NCBI GenBank assembly: GCA_003838145.1
Contig: QYZZ01000043.1
Location: 1 to 64,000 of the forward strand
Direction of reading: 5' to 3'
Length of the DNA: 64,000 nt
From: Tindallia sp. MSAO_Bac2
Lineage (GTDB): Bacteria > Bacillota > Clostridia > Peptostreptococcales > Tindalliaceae
Part shown: one piece after another, positions 51,170 through 60,307 of the stretch
How the letters are laid out: each line of letters opens with the position of its first letter
Position numbering within the stretch: the first letter of the stretch is position 1
The notes under the pieces: model-generated
Seen by the model: the letters and a program-made list of their open reading frames with translations, nothing else
What the model was told of the DNA's origin: nothing
Database searches by the model: none
Translations under genes and position numbers: made by a program

Positions 51170-52408
51170 TTATACTCCAAAATATTTGGGGTTCTTGAAC
51201 AGATTGGTGGCTACCAGCGATTTTAGGAGCACTCTAGTTACAACCATTGCCGTAAACATGCTTACTACCAGGCCAATCATCAACATTACTGCAAATCCTC
51301 TGATAGGACCGGTACCAAATTGATAGAGCGTTACTCCTGCAATAAAGGTTGTGATGTTCGCATCTAAAATTGTGCTGAATGCTCTTTTAAATCCTGAGTC
51401 TATGGAGACACGTACTGTTTTTCCGTTTGATATTTCTTCCTTAATCCGCTCGAATATAATAACATTTGCATCCACCGCCATACCAATAGAAAGAATAAGG
51501 GCGGCGATGCCCGGAAGTGTCAGGGTAGCGTTTAATGAAACGAAAATAGCCATTACCAGCAGTATATATATAGTTAATGCAATGTTGGCCACCAGACCGG
51601 AAATTCGGTATACTACCAGCATAAACAGCAATACCAATACAATACCAATCTTGGCTGCATCAATACTCCTGTTAAGTGCATCCACTCCTAAGGTGGCGGT
51701 AATGGTTGATGTCTGAACTTCGTCTAAGTTCACAGGCAGTGAACCGGCTCTTATGAGTGCTGCAAGATTTGATGCTTCTTCTATGGTAAAATTACCGCTA
51801 ATGGTTGCCACTCCATCCGGAATACGGGAACGAACAACGGGAGCTGAAATAACTTCATCATCCAGGACAATATAAATCGGCTCTCCAATATGGGCACCGG
51901 TTGCATCTGCAAAACGACTTGCGCCTTCATTGTCTAATTCCAGCACAACAACCGGATCCGGTTCCCTTTCCATGTAGGTTGCGTTGGCACCTGTGACGTT
52001 TCCTCCGGTAAGTACAATTTCATCGTCAGGTGTTAGAAATTCCAGTTGTGCAGTTCTTCCGATCATATCCAGTGCGTCCTGTACCTCTTCTACGCCAGGT
52101 AGTTCGACACGAATTCTTTTTTCGCCCTCCCGGACAATAACCGGCTCGGTAAGCCCCATGCCATCAACACGCATACGAAACACGCTGATGGTTTGTTCAA
52201 TGATACGGTCAAGTTCTTCACCGGTGGCATCGGTATCAGCTTCAAAGACGACAAAAGCGCCCCCACGCAAATCCAATCCCTGGTTGATGCTTTCTGAAAC
52301 CGGCCTGATCTCCCGGTCTCCAAGAGTTAATCCGTTAATGGCTGTAAATACGCCGAGTACGGCAATCAGCACCACGATGAGAAAAACCGCTATATATCTT
52401 GCTTTCAT
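51170..52408 (-). CDS. secD: Protein translocase subunit SecD
   Basis: 412 residues. N-terminal segment ARYIAVFLIVVLIAVLGVFTA, DLRGGAFVVFEADT, the P1 exported domain, and the RND-like membrane half with GMAVDANVIIFERIKEE near 310. Partner of SecF; YajC, the third member, is encoded at 54646 with SCIFF genes between. Confidence 0.95.
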   Translation of the reverse strand: MKARYIAVFLIVVLIAVLGVFTAINGLTLGDREIRPVSESINQGLDLRGGAFVVFEADTDATGEELDRIIEQTISVFRMRVDGMGLTEPVIVREGEKRIRVELPGVEEVQDALDMIGRTAQLEFLTPDDEIVLTGGNVTGANATYMEREPDPVVVLELDNEGASRFADATGAHIGEPIYIVLDDEVISAPVVRSRIPDGVATISGNFTIEEASNLAALIRAGSLPVNLDEVQTSTITATLGVDALNRSIDAAKIGIVLVLLFMLVVYRISGLVANIALTIYILLVMAIFVSLNATLTLPGIAALILSIGMAVDANVIIFERIKEEISNGKTVRVSIDSGFKRAFSTILDANITTFIAGVTLYQFGTGPIRGFAVMLMIGLVVSMFTAMVVTRVLLKSLVATNLFKNPKYFGV

Positions 52409-52434
52409 ATGATTTCCTCCCTCAAGGCGATATT

Positions 52435-52944
52435 CTAAACTTCTGTTTTATGTTCATTTGCGAAACCAACATAATCTTCGGCTGATCGACGAATTTTCTT
52501 TCTTTCGTCTTCCGTCAATTCACGTACAATTTTTGCCGGTGTACCCATAGCCAATACGCCGGAAGGTATCTCTTTTCCTTCCGGAACCAGACTTCCGGCA
52601 GCAATAATACTCTGATCGCCTACGGTAGCTCCATTTAAAATGATAGCTCCCATTCCAATCAGCACTTCATTTCCAATGGTACAGCCGTGCACGACAGCAT
52701 TATGGCCAACAGTTACGTAATCACCGAGGATGGTTGGATGGTTAAAGGCAATATGCAAAACTGATCCATCCTGAACATTGGTTCCTTCTCCAATGAAAAT
52801 ATCGTTGTAATCGCCTCTGGCAATGACGCCATACCAAAGGCTGGCATCCTTTTCCATTACAACGTTACCAATAACGCTGGCAGTTTCGGCTACAAAACAG
52901 GAAGAATGGATATTGGGTTTTCTTCCATTATTTTCTTTTATCAC
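52435..52944 (-). CDS. Gamma-carbonic anhydrase-like hexapeptide protein
   Basis: 169 residues, start GTG 52944 overlapping the upstream stop. Left-handed beta-helix repeats throughout; the metal-binding histidines of the family lie in VLHIAFNH and VTVGHNAVVHGC (near 62-90). Members (YrdA/PaaY type) bind zinc or iron; some are carbonic anhydrases, most are uncharacterised. Overlap with the SCIFF maturase gene by 4 bp suggests co-translation. Confidence 0.87.
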   Translation of the reverse strand: MIKENNGRKPNIHSSCFVAETASVIGNVVMEKDASLWYGVIARGDYNDIFIGEGTNVQDGSVLHIAFNHPTILGDYVTVGHNAVVHGCTIGNEVLIGMGAIILNGATVGDQSIIAAGSLVPEGKEIPSGVLAMGTPAKIVRELTEDERKKIRRSAEDYVGFANEHKTEV

Positions 52945-54296
52945 TCTGATTCCTCACTTTCAAGGGCAAGTATAGTCATTGCCGTTTCAATTCTTATTTT
53001 TTCCATTTGACAACCTATTTCATAAGGCTGGTTAAGTTGATGATTTGCAAAATATGCATTGGCATGACAGCCACCGCTGCAGTAGTATTTTGCCCAGCAA
53101 TCCATGCAGGCTGGTTTATCATATATAGTGGCATTAGCAAAGCTTTCCAGTTTACTATTGTTCACCGGACCAGAATCAACAGTGCCAAGGCAAAAATCTT
53201 TCTGGCCTACAAACTGGTGACAGGGATACAGATCACCTTCAGGTGTTACTGCCAGATATTCCGTACCAGCTCCACATCCGGAAGCTCTCTTTTTCATACA
53301 GGGGCCCTGCTTTAAATCCAGAATAAAGTGAAAGAATCGGAATTCATTTTCTGTTCCCTTCCGTTGGAGGTAAGCTTCAGCCAGTTTCTCGTATTCTTTC
53401 TCTATTATTGGAATATGGTTTTCCTGAAGTGCATACTCCATTTCAGGCGGTCCCACTACAGGCTCAACGGATATCTGATCATAACCCAGATCGGACATAT
53501 GAATGACATCAGCAGCAAAATCCAAATGCCTAGCTGTGAAAGTTCCTCTCACAAAATATGGTTTTGAACCTCTTTTTTGTACCATCTGACTAATCCTTGG
53601 CTGTATGGCGTCATAAGAGCCTTCTCCGGTGAGTGTTTTGCGCATCCTGTCATTGACAGATCTTCGACCGTCCAGACTAAGTACCACGTTATCCATCTCT
53701 TCGTTAATATAGTCCATGATTTCTTCTGTCAGCGCCAGCCCATTGGTGGTTAGTGTAAAGCGAAACCGTTTATCGGCAGTTTTCTCGAGACTTCTCCCAT
53801 AGTGTACCAGTTTTTTTATCAGTGGGAAGTTCAACAGCGGCTCTCCGCCAAAAAAATCAACCTCAAGCTGTCGTCGAGAACCTGATCTTTTCACTAAAAG
53901 ATCAAGGGCTTTTTTACCGGTTTCTTCTGACATCATGCCCCGTTCTCCATGAAATGTGCCTTCAGCGGCAAAGCAATATTCGCAGGATAAGTTGCAATCG
54001 TGGGCTACATGCAGACACATTGCCTTAATAATGGATTGGTTTCGGGTGATGCTTTCCGATTCCGTGTCTGGAGCAGAATAAAGCATACCATTTTCAGTTA
54101 GTTCATTAATCTCTGCCATGGCTGCTTTAACTGTATCAACACCATATGTATTTTCAAGATAGAGATTTTTTTTCTTATCGTTATCAACGGAGGTTTCTCC
54201 AAGGAGCTCATAAACCAGGTCATCAATTACATGTACTGCGCCGGAGTTTATATCTGTTGCCATTATAACGCCATTTCTTTTAAACTTATGAACCAC
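52941..54296 (-). CDS. SCIFF peptide maturase, radical SAM/SPASM
   Basis: 451 residues, start GTG 54296 (MVHKFKRNGVIMATDINSGAVHVID). Radical SAM motif DCNLSCEYCFA near 105, GGEPLLNFPLIKK near 163, and a SPASM region with GCGAGTEYLAVTPEGDLYPCHQF and CMDCWAKYYCSGGCHAN near 340-410 for auxiliary [4Fe-4S] clusters. Members (CteB) install Cys-to-alpha-carbon thioether crosslinks in SCIFF. Its substrate gene is immediately upstream. Confidence 0.94.
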   Translation of the reverse strand: MVHKFKRNGVIMATDINSGAVHVIDDLVYELLGETSVDNDKKKNLYLENTYGVDTVKAAMAEINELTENGMLYSAPDTESESITRNQSIIKAMCLHVAHDCNLSCEYCFAAEGTFHGERGMMSEETGKKALDLLVKRSGSRRQLEVDFFGGEPLLNFPLIKKLVHYGRSLEKTADKRFRFTLTTNGLALTEEIMDYINEEMDNVVLSLDGRRSVNDRMRKTLTGEGSYDAIQPRISQMVQKRGSKPYFVRGTFTARHLDFAADVIHMSDLGYDQISVEPVVGPPEMEYALQENHIPIIEKEYEKLAEAYLQRKGTENEFRFFHFILDLKQGPCMKKRASGCGAGTEYLAVTPEGDLYPCHQFVGQKDFCLGTVDSGPVNNSKLESFANATIYDKPACMDCWAKYYCSGGCHANAYFANHQLNQPYEIGCQMEKIRIETAMTILALESEESE

Positions 54297-54329
54297 TCAA
54301 ATACCTTCTTTCCAAAATATTTGCAGACA

Positions 54330-54359
54330 AAAGAAAAAGCAGGGAGTTTGCACTCCTGC
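54330..54359 (-). terminator. Hairpin between SCIFF peptide and maturase genes
   Basis: Minus strand GCAGGAGT-GCAA-ACTCCCTGC (one bulge) followed by TTTTTCTTT. A leaky terminator here would keep maturase expression below that of its peptide substrate. Confidence 0.65.
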
Positions 54360-54379
54360 CTATGCAATCTTCAGCTGTC

Positions 54380-54523
54380 CTATTTTTCGCAAATCTGATT
54401 GCCTACAGTACAAGAGGTTTTGCAGGCGGACTGACAGGAAGTCTGGCATTCACCACATCCGGTATCCGCACCTTTTGCCGGCAAATTTTTGTCGTTAAGG
54501 GTTTTGATATGTTTTTTTGTCAT
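54380..54523 (-). CDS. SCIFF ribosomally made peptide (six cysteines in forty-five residues)
   Basis: 47 residues, RBS AAAGGAG. Sequence runs MTKKHIKTLNDKNLPAKG, then a Cys-rich core with cysteines at 23, 26, 30, 34, 38 and 45 (CGEC, TSC, SAC, TSC, C). This is the SCIFF pattern, near universal in Clostridia. The adjacent radical SAM enzyme crosslinks the core to a thioether peptide (ranthipeptide); the biological role may be signalling but is unsettled. It has its own promoter and a terminator-like hairpin behind it. Confidence 0.95.
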   Translation of the reverse strand: MTKKHIKTLNDKNLPAKGADTGCGECQTSCQSACKTSCTVGNQICEK

Positions 54524-54557
54524 GATCCCACTCCTTTCGCTAAATGATTTCTTAAGC

Positions 54558-54586
54558 ATTATATCACAAGCTGCCTCAAAAAAACA
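54558..54586 (-). promoter_or_regulatory. Promoter of the SCIFF gene
   Basis: Minus strand TGATATAAT (extended -10, hexamer 54558-54563); TTGTTT at 18-bp spacing serves as a weak -35 and overlaps the T-tract of the yajC terminator. Confidence 0.6.
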
Positions 54587-54621
54587 ACAAAGCAGCGGGT
54601 CCGTTTTCCGCTGCCTTTGTT
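54580..54621 (-). terminator. Rho-independent terminator after yajC
   Basis: Minus strand ACAAAGGCAGCGG...CCGCTGCTTTGT (about 12 bp) followed by TGTTTTTTT. It isolates SCIFF transcription from the upstream operon. Confidence 0.85.
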
Positions 54622-54645
54622 ATTGCTTTTACTTTTTGCGTCTGA

Positions 54646-54927
54646 TTACTCGGCTTTATCCTCATCATTTTCATTAACCAGATTGCCTACAGACCATTTC
54701 GCCATGGTAAGCTTGGTTTTGTCTGCGCCAACTTCAATGGTAAGAATGTCGTCTTTTACTTTTGTAACACGACCAAATATCCCACCAATAGTAACAATTT
54801 CGTCACCAGCTTTTAAGTTCTCTCTCATTGTCTTAATTTTTTTCTCTTTTACTTTTTGAGGCTTAATGATCAGAAAATAAAAGATAGCCAGAAAACCCAA
54901 GGGAATGATTAATCCTGAAAACTGCAT
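54646..54927 (-). CDS. yajC: Preprotein translocase subunit YajC
   Basis: 93 residues. One membrane segment (LIIPLGFLAIFYFLIIKPQ) followed by KKIKTMRENLKAGDEIVTIGGIFGRVTKV, the family signature. Forms a subcomplex with SecDF. Follows tgt by 67 bp. Confidence 0.95.
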   Translation of the reverse strand: MQFSGLIIPLGFLAIFYFLIIKPQKVKEKKIKTMRENLKAGDEIVTIGGIFGRVTKVKDDILTIEVGADKTKLTMAKWSVGNLVNENDEDKAE

Positions 54928-54994
54928 GATGATCCTCCTTCCTGATTGTGTGCTCTCTTAACCTATTAAACTATATTCATAGCTTCTTGTCAAT

Positions 54995-56149
<1,155 letters not shown>

Positions 56150-56158
56150 TCATAATCA

Positions 56159-57184
56159 TTACTCGATCAGCATGGCATCACCAAAACTGAAAAACCGATA
56201 TTTTTCCTTTACCGCTTCTTCATATGCATTCAGCATGAAAGTCCGTCCGGCAAATGCGCTGACAAGCATCAGCAGAGTGGATTCCGGTAAGTGAAAATTT
56301 GTTATAAGTGCATCCATAAACCGGAACTGATATCCGGGTTTAATGAAAATATCCGTCCATTTTTTCGTGGCTTTTATTTCTCCCTTTTCATCTGCTGCAG
56401 ATTCTATCGCTCTACAGCTGGTGGTCCCCACAGCAACGATCCGACCTTTGTTCTTTTTAATTTCATTCATTTTACTGGCGCTTTCCTGAGAGATTTCAAA
56501 AAATTCCTCGTGCATTTCATGCTCATCCAGGTTTTCTGCCTGAACAGGCCTGAAAGTACCCATCCCAACGTGCAGTGTTATTGGTATAATAGATATTCCT
56601 TTTTCTTTTATATTAGCCATCAACTCTTCCGTAAAATGCAAACCGGCTGTCGGCGCTGCTGCAGATCCGGGAGACTGGCTGTAAACAGTCTGATACCGTT
56701 CCTGATCTTCCAGCTTTTCATGAATATACGGCGGCAGTGGCATCTCACCCAGCTGATGAATCGCTTTATCCAATGGCTCGTCGCTTTCCAGTTTAACCAG
56801 ACGCAGCCCTTCATCTCTTTCTTCCAGTACCGTTGCGATGAGCTGGTGATTACCAAAAATGATCTGAGTCCCTTTTCGGACCCGTTTGGCCGGCTTAGCC
56901 ATAACTTCCCACAGGTTCTCGTCTTCCTCTTTCAGCAACAGAAATTCGGTTTTTCCGTTTGTATAGCGTTTTCTGCCTTTCAAACGAGCCGGAATAACAC
57001 GGGAAGTATTGATAATCAACGCATCTCCTGCATTAAGTTTTGAAATTATATCTGTAAACATTAAATGGTCAATTGTGTTATTTTCCCTGTTTAATGCCAT
57101 TAACCTGGACCTGTCTCTTTGCTCCAAGGGTTTTTGGGCAATTAATTCTTCAGGAAGTTGGTATAGAAAATCACTGGTTTTCAT
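56159..57184 (-). CDS. queA: S-adenosylmethionine:tRNA ribosyltransferase-isomerase
   Basis: 341 residues. MKTSDFLYQLPEELIAQKP start, INTSRVIPARLKGRK near 60, AAPTAGLHFTEEL near 172 and ITLHVGMGTFRPV near 205. It builds epoxyqueuosine on tRNA position 34. In the ruvCAB-queA-tgt-yajC order typical of Gram-positives. Confidence 0.96.
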   Translation of the reverse strand: MKTSDFLYQLPEELIAQKPLEQRDRSRLMALNRENNTIDHLMFTDIISKLNAGDALIINTSRVIPARLKGRKRYTNGKTEFLLLKEEDENLWEVMAKPAKRVRKGTQIIFGNHQLIATVLEERDEGLRLVKLESDEPLDKAIHQLGEMPLPPYIHEKLEDQERYQTVYSQSPGSAAAPTAGLHFTEELMANIKEKGISIIPITLHVGMGTFRPVQAENLDEHEMHEEFFEISQESASKMNEIKKNKGRIVAVGTTSCRAIESAADEKGEIKATKKWTDIFIKPGYQFRFMDALITNFHLPESTLLMLVSAFAGRTFMLNAYEEAVKEKYRFFSFGDAMLIE

Positions 57185-57218
57185 ATTTTTCTCACTTTCA
57201 TTTGATTTATAGTTGCTC

Positions 57219-57431
57219 CTATTTTCTAAACAACAAATTCAATAGCAGTGTCAGCAAAAGACTGACAATTATGCTGGTTGCCAGAGGAAAATAGAATGTG
57301 GCATTTCCGCGTCGAAACATGAAGTCTCCCGGAAGTCTTCCAAGGCCAATTCTTCCGGCAATAAGAAAGATAAAACCCGCTACAGCAACCAATAGCCCAA
57401 TTATTATCATTGTTCTGGCCATTTGTTCCAT
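57219..57431 (-). CDS. DUF2905 family small membrane protein
   Basis: 70 residues with two hydrophobic segments (MIIIGLLVAVAGFIFLIAG and PLATSIIVSLLLTLLLNLLF) joined by a GRLPGDFMFRRGN loop, the DUF2905 signature. The function is unknown. It overlaps the ruvB stop by one base and is conserved between ruvB and queA in many Firmicutes. Confidence 0.85.
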   Translation of the reverse strand: MEQMARTMIIIGLLVAVAGFIFLIAGRIGLGRLPGDFMFRRGNATFYFPLATSIIVSLLLTLLLNLLFRK

Positions 57432-58450
57432 CAGGATCCCTCACTTTGCTCCATAAAAGGCTGATGAAAATGTTCATAGGCTTTTTTCATCACCATTCTT
57501 CCACGTGGTGTACGACTTATAAATCCAATTTGCATCAAATATGGTTCATATACGTCTTCTATTGTATTCTTTTCTTCTCCGGTAGCTGCAGCCAGAGTAT
57601 CCACTCCCACAGGCCCACCGTTAAAATTCTCGATCATTGCCAGAATCATTTTTTTATCCACGCTGTCCAATCCAAGAGCGTCTATTTCAAACAGCTGCAA
57701 TGCTTCATTCACAGCCTGGGAATCGATAATCCCGTCTGCTCTCACCTGTGCGTAGTCTCTGATTCGTTTCAGAAGACGATTTGCAATTCGCGGTGTGCCG
57801 CGAGACCGGGATGCTATTTCTACAGCAGCAGATTCTTCTATGGGTATCTGTAAGATTCCGGCTGATCTTTTGACAATCTTTGTCAGCTGATCTGTGTTGT
57901 AAAGTTCGAGGCGGCTGATAACTCCAAAACGATCTCTGAGGGGTGATGTCAACAGACCCGCTCTTGTGGTGGCACCAATCAGAGTAAACTTATTCAGATC
58001 CAACCGTACTGACCTGGCACTGGGACCTTTTCCAATAATAATATCAAGCGCATAGTCTTCCATGGCAGGATAGAGTATTTCTTCTACGGATCGGTTCAGA
58101 CGGTGTATTTCGTCAATAAAAAGCACATCGTTTTCAGCCAGATTGGTGAGTATGGCCGCTAAATCACCCGGCCTTTCAATGGCAGGACCGCTGGTAATCC
58201 GAATGCTGACCTTCATTTCGTTGGCAATAATGCTGGACAAAGTGGTTTTGCCCAAACCCGGTGGCCCGTAAAGCAGTACATGGTCCAGGGATTCATTGCG
58301 GTTCCGAGCTGCTTCAATAAAAATACGGAATTTTTCCTTGGTTTTTTCCTGTCCTATATAATCGTCCAGGTTTTTTGGACGCAGTCCGGTTTCGATGGCT
58401 GCATCTTCTTCTTTTAATTCATTCGTAATTATTCGTTCTTCTATACTCAC
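57431..58450 (-). CDS. ruvB: Holliday junction branch migration helicase RuvB
   Basis: 339 residues, start GTG 58450 after [24 protein letters not shown], Walker [16 protein letters not shown] near 60, Walker [17 protein letters not shown] near 108, [19 protein letters not shown] near 155, winged helix at the C-terminus. AAA+ motor driving branch migration with RuvA. Confidence 0.97.
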   Translation of the reverse strand: MSIEERIITNELKEEDAAIETGLRPKNLDDYIGQEKTKEKFRIFIEAARNRNESLDHVLLYGPPGLGKTTLSSIIANEMKVSIRITSGPAIERPGDLAAILTNLAENDVLFIDEIHRLNRSVEEILYPAMEDYALDIIIGKGPSARSVRLDLNKFTLIGATTRAGLLTSPLRDRFGVISRLELYNTDQLTKIVKRSAGILQIPIEESAAVEIASRSRGTPRIANRLLKRIRDYAQVRADGIIDSQAVNEALQLFEIDALGLDSVDKKMILAMIENFNGGPVGVDTLAAATGEEKNTIEDVYEPYLMQIGFISRTPRGRMVMKKAYEHFHQPFMEQSEGS

Positions 58451-58465
58451 AGGATTCCCTCCGAT

Positions 58466-59047
58466 TTACCGAAGCAGCCAGGCTAAAGCTGCCTTCAGGC
58501 CTGCTTCTGTGGTAGTGGTATTGGATGCTGTTGCCCTTACAGCCTGTAACGCTTCCTGTTGTTGATAGCCAAGGGCTGTTAAGGCTTCCATAATTTCATC
58601 CTCCAGCAATGTTCCCTGGGCTGGAATCGGAACACTTTCCACGTTCATATCCTTAATCTTGTCTTTTAATTCCAGTACAATGCGCTCTGCCGTTTTCTTC
58701 CCCACTCCCGGCGCTTTGGAAAGCATGGAAATGTTTTGGCTGGATATTTGCTGGCATAGTGTATCTACTGTAAAGGTCGATAATATTGCTATGGCAGCTT
58801 TCGGGCCTATTTTAGTAACAGAAATCAGCTTTTTAAACATATCCAGCTCAGTACGGGTGGCAAATCCATAAAGACTGACTCCGTCTTCCCTAACACTATA
58901 GTATGTATACAGGGTAACGGAAGTACCCGGCTGTATCCCCGCCAAGCTTTTGGAGGACGAATACACTCCATAGCCAAGACCATTTGCCTCAATAATTGCC
59001 TGGTCATAAGTGACACTGTCCACAGTACCTTTAATATATTCAATCAA
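58466..59047 (-). CDS. ruvA: Holliday junction DNA-binding protein RuvA
   Basis: 193 residues from TTG 59047 (MIEYIKGTVDSVTYDQAII), GGGAG ten bases upstream; the extended frame overlaps ruvC and is not used. OB domain, then two HhH motifs (LISVTKIGPKAAIAILS; LSKAPGVGKKTAERIVLELKDKI) and a C-terminal RuvB-binding domain. Tetramer holding the four-way junction. Confidence 0.95.
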   Translation of the reverse strand: MIEYIKGTVDSVTYDQAIIEANGLGYGVYSSSKSLAGIQPGTSVTLYTYYSVREDGVSLYGFATRTELDMFKKLISVTKIGPKAAIAILSTFTVDTLCQQISSQNISMLSKAPGVGKKTAERIVLELKDKIKDMNVESVPIPAQGTLLEDEIMEALTALGYQQQEALQAVRATASNTTTTEAGLKAALAWLLR

Positions 59048-59093
59048 GACGGGCACACTCCCTTCTGAACATTTACCTTTCATGATAAACAGT

Positions 59094-59585
59094 TTATACC
59101 TTAAACAGATTTTTGAAATTGCCGGTATGTGCATGACACATGGCAATTGCCAGAGCATCTGCAGCATCGTCTGGTTTTGGCACTTCTTTCAGGTTTAAAA
59201 GTGTTTTTACCATTATCTGTATCTGCTGTTTTTCTGCGCGTCCATATCCGGCTACGCCTTGCTTAACCTGCAGCGGTGTATACTCAAATATATCCAGATT
59301 TTCCATGGAAGCTGTCAACAGTACCACACCTCTGGCCTGGCCAACCAGAAGGGCGGTTTTCGCATTCGTGTTGAAAAACAGCTCTTCTACAGCAACTGTA
59401 TCTGGTTTATACTGATGAATCAGCTGTTTCATGCATTCGTTGATTTTTTTTAAACGCTCAGGCATGGATGATTTGCTATGTGTGCGAATAACTCCGTATT
59501 GAATAGCCCGAAACTGATTGTTTTCATAGTCTACCACACCATATCCGGTAGTAGCCAAGCCAGGATCTATCCCCAAGATTCTCAT
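59094..59585 (-). CDS. ruvC: Holliday junction resolvase RuvC
   Basis: 163 residues from ATG 59585 (MRILGIDPGLATTGYGVVD). Catalytic acids in GIDPG, VAVEELFFNTNAKTA near 65 and KPDDAADALAIAMCH near 140. Cuts Holliday junctions after RuvAB migration. Lies 5 bp after the Fur-family gene at 59591. Confidence 0.96.
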   Translation of the reverse strand: MRILGIDPGLATTGYGVVDYENNQFRAIQYGVIRTHSKSSMPERLKKINECMKQLIHQYKPDTVAVEELFFNTNAKTALLVGQARGVVLLTASMENLDIFEYTPLQVKQGVAGYGRAEKQQIQIMVKTLLNLKEVPKPDDAADALAIAMCHAHTGNFKNLFKV

Positions 59586-59590
59586 TTGTT

Positions 59591-60034
59591 TCAGTCCCTT
59601 TTTATTATTTCTCGGCATTTTTCACAATATCCATATATTTCAAAACGATGCTCAACAGGAAAAAAGTTTGTATGTTCTTCAATATGACGATTGATTTCAT
59701 TATAGGGACAATAATCTATCATTTCTGCATCTTTGCAATGAAGACAAATCAAGTGATGATGATGGTCATGCCTGTTATATTCATAGCTTGCCGTACCATC
59801 CTGCAACGCCACTTTTTTTATTAGTCCGCATTCAAGTAATGTTTCCAGGTTTCTATATACAGTGGAGAAATTAAGTGGCAGATTGTTTTTTCTCACTTCT
59901 TCATAGATCTGCCCTGCTGTCATCAAATGTTTCCGGGAAGACAAAAGAATATCAATAATAATTTTCCTCTGTTTTGTCAGTTTGTATCCCATTGTTTTCA
60001 GCCGTTGCTGACAATGATCCATTTCATGACTCAT
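59591..60034 (-). CDS. Fur family repressor, PerR-like
   Basis: 147 residues. Winged helix (KTMGYKLTKQRKIIIDILLSS; LNFSTVYRNLETLLECG), then RHDHHHHLICLHCKDAEM with one CxxC and YGYCEKCREI with the second. The HDHHHH cluster and compact C-terminal part recall PerR, but metal and peroxide response cannot be assigned. It is 5 bp upstream of ruvC, so it likely heads a fur-ruvCAB-queA-tgt-yajC transcript, an unusual pairing of metal/oxidant sensing with DNA repair. Confidence 0.85.
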   Translation of the reverse strand: MSHEMDHCQQRLKTMGYKLTKQRKIIIDILLSSRKHLMTAGQIYEEVRKNNLPLNFSTVYRNLETLLECGLIKKVALQDGTASYEYNRHDHHHHLICLHCKDAEMIDYCPYNEINRHIEEHTNFFPVEHRFEIYGYCEKCREIIKRD

Positions 60035-60070
60035 TCATGTACCTCCACTCAATTTTCCCATAATAAAATA

Positions 60071-60094
60071 AATTGAGAGCCGAAGCCCTCAATT
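60071..60094 (-). terminator. Rho-independent terminator after tRNA-Sec
   Basis: Minus strand AATTGAGGGC-TTCG-GCTCTCAATT: 10-bp stem (one G-U) with a UUCG tetraloop, followed by TATTTTATT. Confidence 0.75.
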
Positions 60095-60102
60095 AATGAC
60101 AG

Positions 60103-60199
60103 TGGCGGGAGTACGTGGGAATCGAACCCACCCAAGAGGCTCCTAACCCCTCGTACTGGTTTTGAAGACCAGAGGGCACACCAGCACCCATCTACTCCC
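60103..60199 (-). tRNA. selC: tRNA-Sec (anticodon UCA)
   Basis: 97 nt with encoded CCA. Anticodon stem CTGGT/ACCAG with loop CTTCAAA (anticodon TCA), a long variable arm (GAGG...CCTC), an extended D arm (GGGTGC/GTGCCC) and T arm GTGGG-TTCGATT-CCCAC. The acceptor stem pairs GGGAGTA with TACTCCC; the eighth pair expected in bacterial tRNA-Sec would be G-G here. It follows selB, so the selenocysteine genes are clustered, and has its own promoter. Confidence 0.95.
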
Positions 60200-60228
60200 T
60201 TGAACATCATAAGTTATTGACAGACTTC

Positions 60229-60258
60229 ATTATAGCATAAAGGGCTTACCTACAGCAA
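60229..60258 (-). promoter_or_regulatory. Promoter of tRNA-Sec
   Basis: Minus strand TTGCTG (60253-60258), 18-bp spacer, extended -10 TGCTATAAT (hexamer 60229-60234), about 30 bp before the tRNA 5' end, in the selB-tRNA gap. Confidence 0.7.
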
Positions 60259-60307
60259 GATTAGTTTATCTGTGTTGTTTATCTGGTTTTATCTTTAGGT
60301 TAGCTGT

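Noticed and set aside
56291-57043. 250-codon plus-strand open frame opposite queA
   Set aside because: Phe/Tyr/Cys/His-rich sequence opposite conserved queA motifs, no start signals.
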